This document shows, piece after piece, positions 58,449-64,000 of a DNA stretch of 64,000 nt. The notes beneath the pieces are model-generated. The model did no database searches. It worked only from the letters and a program-made list of their open reading frames with translations, and was not told the DNA's origin. How positions within the stretch are numbered: the first letter of the stretch is position 1; each line of letters begins with the position of its first letter. This DNA is from Bifidobacterium saguinibicoloris (GTDB taxonomy: Bacteria; Actinomycetota; Actinomycetes; Actinomycetales; Bifidobacteriaceae). The stretch covers positions 62,001-126,000 of the forward strand of contig NZ_JAHBBF010000006.1 of NCBI RefSeq assembly GCF_019331725.1. The letters are read 5' to 3'. The position numbers were made by a program, and so were the translations under genes.

Positions 58449-59096
58449 ATGGATGATATTCCACGCCACAGCGCCGCCATATGGCGCGAACGATTGAAGC
58501 AGTGCATGGAGGAACATGGGCTGACGCAGCTGTCGTTCGTCAGCCAACTCAACAACCAGTATCTGACCCGATACCACCAGAAGGACGTGAGCCGGTGGCT
58601 GAACACCGGCAACCGCACGGCGTCCGGCGAAATAGGATTCCCCAAGTACGAGACCATGACGATGATCGCCGACTTCTTCGGCGTGGACGTCGGCTATCTC
58701 ACCGGCGAGACCGACGAACGCACCTTCGACATGAGCCGGGCGTGCGCCTACACCGGCCTGCGCAGCACCTCCCTGGATGCCGTCCGCCGATGGGTCTTCC
58801 AGGAGGCGGACGACCCCGTCATGCAGCGCTATCGCGTGGACACGTTGAACCGGTTCCTCTCCTCGCCGCGCTTCGCGGAACTGCTCGCCAAGCTCATGAC
58901 GCTGCATGAGATGTCGACGATCCGGAACAACGAGCCCGATAAATTCGGCACGCTGATGACCAGCCTGGCCGACGACAGCGAGTTGCCTGCCGGCTTCACG
59001 CTGGAGCTGATCACCGGAGCGTTCCTCGGGCTCGCCAGCGAATCGTTCTCGCAGCTCGTGCGCGAAGCGTACCCCATCCCCAAGGCCGAAGCATAG
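58449..59096 (+). CDS. Xre-like HTH regulator, paralogue 2
   Basis: A 215-residue regulator closely related to that at 54956-55645. The HTH part (residues 12-75) shares the stretch QYLTRYHQKDVSRWLNTGNR and ends in DFFGVDVGYLTGETD; the C-terminal helices share LMTLHEMSTI and FTLELI-GAF (variable centre). The central region (80-120) differs most and may set ligand or partner specificity. ATG 58449 is the start, with AGAGG ten bases upstream. It diverges from the short ORF, zinc-ribbon and SPFH genes, the likely targets. Either gene duplication with retained promoter or conversion could explain the similarity. Confidence 0.85.
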   Translation: MDDIPRHSAAIWRERLKQCMEEHGLTQLSFVSQLNNQYLTRYHQKDVSRWLNTGNRTASGEIGFPKYETMTMIADFFGVDVGYLTGETDERTFDMSRACAYTGLRSTSLDAVRRWVFQEADDPVMQRYRVDTLNRFLSSPRFAELLAKLMTLHEMSTIRNNEPDKFGTLMTSLADDSELPAGFTLELITGAFLGLASESFSQLVREAYPIPKAEA

Positions 59097-59132
59097 GGCC
59101 GAGGCATAGGAGGTCGGCGGACGCCGGCACGA

Positions 59133-59351
59133 TCACGCCCCGAAATCACTGTCCCCTTGGGCCTCGTCCTTGGCGATGCCCGCCTCGACGTTCCGCGCCG
59201 TCTCGGCGATGAGCGCCTCATAGCCGGCCAGCGCCGCGAACGGCATGAACTGGGCGGCGCGGTTGCGTCTGGACATCGGCGGATGTCGCCGGGAGACATG
59301 GTGCGGCAGGTCGATGATGTCGTCATAACGGTGGGTCTCGTGCAGTGTCAT
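59133..59351 (-). CDS. Small YolD-like protein coupled to the Y-family polymerase
   Basis: A 72-residue protein with the motif IIDLPHHVSRRHPPMSRRNR followed by AAQFMPFAALAGYEALI, known from small proteins encoded next to UmuC/DinB-type polymerases in Gram-positives (YolD-like group). Its ATG overlaps the polymerase stop in ATGA, so it is made from the same mRNA and shares SOS control. The reading frame is open further upstream, but that part is only the polymerase gene in another frame. It may assist or restrain the polymerase; its role is not established. Confidence 0.75.
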   Translation of the reverse strand: MTLHETHRYDDIIDLPHHVSRRHPPMSRRNRAAQFMPFAALAGYEALIAETARNVEAGIAKDEAQGDSDFGA

Positions 59352-60994
59352 GCGCGATGTCCTCCGATCTGGTTGTTGCGGGCGATGCCGGTGGCGCCCG
59401 GCTCCATGTCCATCGCCTTGACGACGGCGTTGCGTCCGTAGCGGCGTTTGATGGCGAGCATCGCCCGCTGCACGCTGTCGCCCCTGTCCGCGCCCGAAGA
59501 GAGGGAGGTTCCGTCGGCTACCGTCCCCCCGCGCCCGCCCGGCCCCTTCCCGTCCGGAACGTCCGTTCCGCCACGTTCCGCCTCGCCGACGTCGAACAGG
59601 TCGGGCTGGTCGTAGCGCTTGCCCGCGGCGAGGTCGGCCGGCGAGGTCAGGTTTTCGGCGACGACGGTGAGACGACGCACCAGCAGCGCCGGGTCGGCGA
59701 TGCGGTCGAACAACGCGGCCATGGCCCTGCGGATCAGTTCGGCCGAGGCGGTGTACTCCCCCAGTCCGGCCGCGCCGGTGGCAGGCTTTGGCACACGGCG
59801 TCCGTAATGGTCCACGGACACGGGACCGCGGTAGTCCTTCGCCGCGCGACGTGCGATGGACCGAACCGATTCGTCGACGCATAAATCGAGACGCGCGGGG
59901 TCGACGGCACCGGAATCATAGCCGACGGCGAGCGCGATGCGGTTCGTGCGTACGCCTTTGCCGGTCAGGTCGAGGGCGAGGGAATCTGCCATCTCCTTGA
60001 CGATGAGACGTGCGGTGGCGTGGTCGGTGGGCCCGGTGAGCACCTGGCCCACGCTGGAGCTGTGGGATTCCGGCTCATAGGCCTTGATGTCGGCGATGGT
60101 GCACGGCTCCCAACCCCAGGCGTGGTCGATGAGCAGCTCGGCGTTGACGCCGAACATGAGGTAGAGCAGTTCTTCGTTGTAATAGTCGGAGGCGCGCCCC
60201 ACGGAGCAGCGGGCGATGCTTCCCATGGTGGGCAGACCGGCCTTCTCGAGTCTTCTCGCATAACCGCGGCCGACCCGCCAGAAGTCGGTGAGCGGACGAT
60301 GGTCCCACAGCAGCCGCCGATATGACGTCTCGTCGAGTTCGGCGACGCGCACGCCGTCGGCGTCCGCGGGCATATGCTTAGCGACGATGTCCATCGCGAC
60401 CTTCGCGAGATACAGGTTGGTGCCGATGCCGGCGGTGGCGGTGATGCCGGTCCTGGCGAGAATCTCGGCCACGATGGCCCGCGCCATGCCGTGCGGCGTG
60501 AGACCGGACGACCTCAGGTACGGGGTGGCGTCGATGAACACCTCGTCGATCGAGTAGACGTGGATGTCCTGCGCCGAGGCGTATTCAAGATAAATCGAAT
60601 AGATGTCGGCGCTGACCTTGAGGTATTCGGCCATGCGGGGCATGGCGACGATCATCGTGGCCTCGAGGCCGGGCGAGCGGGCAAGCTCGCCCGCATCCCA
60701 CGACGAGCCGGCGAACCGTCTCCCGGGGGCGTGCAGCAGACGTTCGGCGTTCACCCGGGAGAGGCGCTCCTTCACGGCGAACAGCCGGTCCCTGCCCGGG
60801 ATGCCGTACGCCTTGAGCGATGGCGAGACGGCCAGACAGATGGTCTTGTCGGTGCGACTTTCGTCCGCCACGACCAGATGGGTGGTCAACGGGTCGAGTC
60901 CGCGCGCATGGCATTCGACGGACGCGTAGAAGGATTTCAGGTCGATGGCGAGATAGACGCGACCACGCGCCGACGACACCGCATCATCGCCCAT
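59348..60994 (-). CDS. Y-family DNA polymerase (UmuC/DinB-like), SOS-controlled
   Basis: Translesion polymerase. The 548-residue protein has the N-terminal catalytic VYLAIDLKSFYASVEC (first metal aspartate), the second catalytic block in VYSIDEVFIDATPYL, GITATAGIGTNLYLAKVA, and a little-finger domain around GPTDHATARLIVKEMADSL. A DLF-type patch (QPDLFDV) near 480 may be a beta-clamp binding site. The tail (490-548) is glycine-rich then basic. It resembles UmuC of Gram-positives in length and layout. ATG 60994 follows GGGAGGTG. A LexA box lies 49 bases upstream, and a coupled YolD-like gene follows. Confidence 0.92.
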   Translation of the reverse strand: MGDDAVSSARGRVYLAIDLKSFYASVECHARGLDPLTTHLVVADESRTDKTICLAVSPSLKAYGIPGRDRLFAVKERLSRVNAERLLHAPGRRFAGSSWDAGELARSPGLEATMIVAMPRMAEYLKVSADIYSIYLEYASAQDIHVYSIDEVFIDATPYLRSSGLTPHGMARAIVAEILARTGITATAGIGTNLYLAKVAMDIVAKHMPADADGVRVAELDETSYRRLLWDHRPLTDFWRVGRGYARRLEKAGLPTMGSIARCSVGRASDYYNEELLYLMFGVNAELLIDHAWGWEPCTIADIKAYEPESHSSSVGQVLTGPTDHATARLIVKEMADSLALDLTGKGVRTNRIALAVGYDSGAVDPARLDLCVDESVRSIARRAAKDYRGPVSVDHYGRRVPKPATGAAGLGEYTASAELIRRAMAALFDRIADPALLVRRLTVVAENLTSPADLAAGKRYDQPDLFDVGEAERGGTDVPDGKGPGGRGGTVADGTSLSSGADRGDSVQRAMLAIKRRYGRNAVVKAMDMEPGATGIARNNQIGGHRA

Positions 60995-61035
60995 CGCCCT
61001 CACCTCCCATCCATCGGAACGGACCCTCACCATAC

Positions 61036-61067
61036 CACGCAAATCGAACATTTGTTCGACTTGCGTG
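61036..61067. promoter_or_regulatory. LexA (SOS) box in an extended palindrome
   Basis: The core TCGAACATTTGTTCGA (61044-61059) matches the Gram-positive/actinobacterial SOS box GAAC-N4-GTTC with its flanks. It is set in a longer inverted repeat with CACGCAA and TTGCGTG as outer arms. It lies 50 bases upstream of the Y-family polymerase, its most likely target; purF begins ~150 bases away on the other side. Confidence 0.9.
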
Positions 61068-61139
61068 TGTCGCCCCGTTTTTCCCCGGAATGACCACATA
61101 GCGGGACGAACACGCCGGCGGGGCGCGGGTCTGATGTAG

Positions 61140-61171
61140 CCGGCGATTGGTAGGGTGAACAGGTAGTGAAC
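61140..61171 (+). promoter_or_regulatory. Motif shared with the purC promoter plus GTGAAC repeats (purF copy)
   Basis: CCGGCGATTGGTA (61140-61152) is identical to the copy before purC. TAGGGT overlaps its end and fits a TANNNT -10. Two GTGAAC repeats follow at 61155-61160 and 61166-61171, one helical turn apart, near the expected start site, a good layout for a repressor. Confidence 0.5.
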
Positions 61172-61206
61172 TCCATGTCTGACCACGTTTGAAAAGGAGC
61201 TTTGGC

Positions 61207-62751
61207 TTGTCGGCTGAACTCGAAGACATTCATGAGGAATGTGGCATCTTCGGCGTATGGGGACACCCCGACGCCGCACGACTCACCTATTTCGGACTGC
61301 ACGCGCTGCAGCACCGCGGCCAGGAGGGCGCCGGCATCGTCGCGAACGACCACGGCCATCTCACCGGACACCGCGGCCTGGGACTGCTGACCCAGGTGTT
61401 CGGCGACGAACGCGAGATCGAACGTCTCAAGGGTAGCCATGCGATCGGCCACGTGCGCTACGCCACCGCCGGATCCGGCACCACGGACAACATCCAGCCG
61501 TTCATCTTCCGCTTCCATGACGGCGACGTGGCCCTGTGCCACAACGGCAACCTCACCAACTGCCCGTCACTGCGCCGCAAGCTCGAGGACGAAGGCGCCA
61601 TCTTCCACTCCAACTCCGACACCGAGGTGCTCATGCACCTCATCCGCCGCTCCCTGCAGCGCACCTTCATGGACAAGCTCAAGGAGGCGCTCAACACGGT
61701 CCACGGCGGCTTCGCCTACCTGCTCATGACCGAGGACGCGATGATCGGCGCGCTCGACCCGAACGGCTTCCGCCCGCTCTCCCTCGGCAAGATGAAGAAC
61801 GGCGCCTACGTGCTGGCCTCCGAGACCTGCGCGCTCGACGTGGTCGGCGCCGAGCTCGTGCGCAACATCCGCCCGGGCGAGATCGTCGTCGTCAACGACC
61901 ACGGCTACCGCATCGTGCAGTACACGAACAACACGCAGCTGGCCATCTGCTCGATGGAGTTCATCTACTTCGCCCGCCCCGACTCCGACATCTACGGCGT
62001 CAACGTCCACTCCGCCCGCAAGCGCATGGGCGCAAGGCTCGCCGCCGAGGCCGGCGTCGACGCGGACATGGTCATCGGCGTACCGAACTCCTCCCTGTCG
62101 GCCGCATCCGGCTACGCGGAGGCGTCCGGCCTGCCCAACGAGATGGGCCTCATCAAGAACCAGTACGTGGCCCGCACGTTCATCCAGCCGACGCAGGAGC
62201 TGCGCGAACAAGGCGTGAGGATGAAGCTCTCCGCCGTGCGCGGCGTCGTCAAGGGCAAGCGCGTCGTCGTCATCGACGATTCGATCGTGCGCGGCACCAC
62301 CTCCAAGCGCATCGTGCAGCTACTCAAGGAGGCCGGCGCGGCCGAAGTGCACATGCGCATCAGCTCCCCGCCGCTCAAGTACCCGTGCTTCTACGGCATC
62401 GACATCTCCACCACCCGCGAGCTCATCGCCGGCCACAAGTCGGTCGAGGAGATTCGCGAGTACATCGGCGCCGACTCGCTCGCGTTCCTGTCGCTCGACG
62501 GCCTGATCGAATCGATCGGCCTCAACGCGGACGCGCCGTACGGCGGTCTGTGCGTCGCCTACTTCAACGGCGACTACCCCACCGCGCTCGACGACTACGA
62601 GGCCGACTTCTTGAAGTCCCTCACCCCGGAGGACCGTGTGCGCCTGCCCGAATTCGCGCTGTACAAGAGCAAGTACATCGGCAACGAGTACACCGTGCAG
62701 CCCTCGGCGGAAGACGAGCCGGCCGGGCACGACGGCGACGGCATCGCCTGA
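61207..62751 (+). CDS. purF: Amidophosphoribosyltransferase
   Basis: First committed step of purine synthesis: PRPP plus glutamine to phosphoribosylamine. The 514-residue protein carries a short propeptide, [11 protein letters not shown], before nucleophile C12 (CGIFGVWG), as in the B. subtilis-type enzyme. Motifs: [44 protein letters not shown] and the PRPP loop [20 protein letters not shown]. CPxxxG-type cysteines for an Fe-S cluster are seen only in part (YPCFYGID). TTG 61207 is the start, with AAGGAG seven bases upstream; TTG 61189 would place the site inside the gene. Confidence 0.96.
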   Translation: MSAELEDIHEECGIFGVWGHPDAARLTYFGLHALQHRGQEGAGIVANDHGHLTGHRGLGLLTQVFGDEREIERLKGSHAIGHVRYATAGSGTTDNIQPFIFRFHDGDVALCHNGNLTNCPSLRRKLEDEGAIFHSNSDTEVLMHLIRRSLQRTFMDKLKEALNTVHGGFAYLLMTEDAMIGALDPNGFRPLSLGKMKNGAYVLASETCALDVVGAELVRNIRPGEIVVVNDHGYRIVQYTNNTQLAICSMEFIYFARPDSDIYGVNVHSARKRMGARLAAEAGVDADMVIGVPNSSLSAASGYAEASGLPNEMGLIKNQYVARTFIQPTQELREQGVRMKLSAVRGVVKGKRVVVIDDSIVRGTTSKRIVQLLKEAGAAEVHMRISSPPLKYPCFYGIDISTTRELIAGHKSVEEIREYIGADSLAFLSLDGLIESIGLNADAPYGGLCVAYFNGDYPTALDDYEADFLKSLTPEDRVRLPEFALYKSKYIGNEYTVQPSAEDEPAGHDGDGIA

Positions 62752-62862
62752 AGACCGTTCGCCGGAGCGGTCGAGACCCGATGAGCCCCTCCGCCCCGGC
62801 AAACGGACGGACAACACATAGCGGATAACTGAATACCCGAACCCAAGAAAGGCCAACCCCCA

Positions 62863-63900
<1,038 letters not shown>

Positions 63901-63919
63901 CCGCACGGCATTCGTTCAA

Positions 63920-63942
63920 GGGCTTCCCCGACGGGGAAGCCC
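63920..63942 (+). terminator. Hairpin between purM and purD
   Basis: Perfect 10-bp stem (GGGCTTCCCC / GGGGAAGCCC) with a GAC loop, followed by TCACCAATG. No T-run, so probably a partial terminator or processing site within the operon. Confidence 0.45.
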
Positions 63943-63966
63943 TCACCAATGAAAGGACTCGAAAAC

Positions 63967-64000
63967 ATGGGACAGAAGGTTCTGGTCATCGGTTCGGGCG
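63967..64000 (+). CDS. purD: Phosphoribosylamine-glycine ligase, first 11 codons (partial)
   Basis: Only MGQKVLVIGSG is present before the window ends. This is the typical PurD opening with the start of a Rossmann-like VLVIGSGG motif. GAAAGGACTC lies upstream. Placement after purM agrees with a pur cluster. Identity rests on eleven residues and context. Confidence 0.75.
   Translation, partial: MGQKVLVIGSG

Overview
The window is chromosomal DNA from a high-GC Gram-positive bacterium, almost certainly a Bifidobacterium. The basis is the gene content and order: pyrBI-C-F-K-D-E, ftsZ-sepF-yggT-divIVA-lspA, a ThiE-ThiC fusion under a TPP riboswitch, a long single-chain PurL, rpsL-rpsG-fusA-tuf, plus GC-biased codons and an actinobacterial LexA box. 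The genus is an inference from gene content; no 16S is present. Almost everything is core metabolism or information processing, and no insertion sequence, prophage or CRISPR array was seen.

Layout. 1-6.0 kb (minus): a complete pyrimidine operon pyrB-pyrI-pyrC-pyrF-pyrK-pyrD-pyrE (pyrE cut by the window edge). 6.1-8.5 kb (minus): a SWIM zinc-finger protein and a shorter paralogue without the finger. 8.7-12.9 kb: an aldo/keto reductase, an alpha/beta hydrolase, a DUF4391-like gene divergent from a WYL regulator with an 18-bp palindrome between them, and a small membrane protein. 12.9-18.1 kb (minus): the end of the division cluster. 18.2-21.0 kb (minus): glyS-dusB. 21.2-27.7 kb: thiamine genes (thiM, thiE/thiC fusion, thiD, a thiamine-binding-like gene) interrupted by an oppositely oriented AAA ATPase. 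28.0-29.4 kb: an MFS transporter. 29.5-37.1 kb (minus): efp-nusB, then carA-carB and a fusion of a degenerate PyrF domain with guanylate kinase. 37.3-41.7 kb (minus): rpsL-rpsG-fusA-tuf. 42.0-42.7 kb: tRNA-His (minus) and, divergently, a probable undescribed structured RNA (plus) with its own promoter and terminator. 42.8-46.2 kb: a threonine-aldolase-like enzyme, a glycosyltransferase and an aminotransferase. 46.5-64 kb: purT, purC, purL and, after an 8.7-kb interruption, purF, purM and purD (cut).

The interruption (52.5-61.2 kb) is the most accessory part. It holds two copies of a regulatory cassette. Each has a paralogous HTH regulator with a near-identical promoter, facing away from a short conserved reading frame that leads into a different putative envelope operon: FxLYD-type lipoprotein plus DUF4230-type membrane protein in one, PH-like/zinc-ribbon protein plus SPFH-SHOCT protein in the other. 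A hypoxanthine/uracil-DNA glycosylase and an SOS-controlled Y-family polymerase with a small partner lie in the same stretch.

The strongest leads are the ~330-nt RNA at 42.4-42.7 kb, the duplicated HTH/short-ORF cassette, the PyrF pseudoenzyme fused to guanylate kinase, the WYL/DUF4391 pair with its palindrome, and a 13-nt motif shared by the purC and purF promoters. All calls were made by reading the sequence; no database search or folding program was run.
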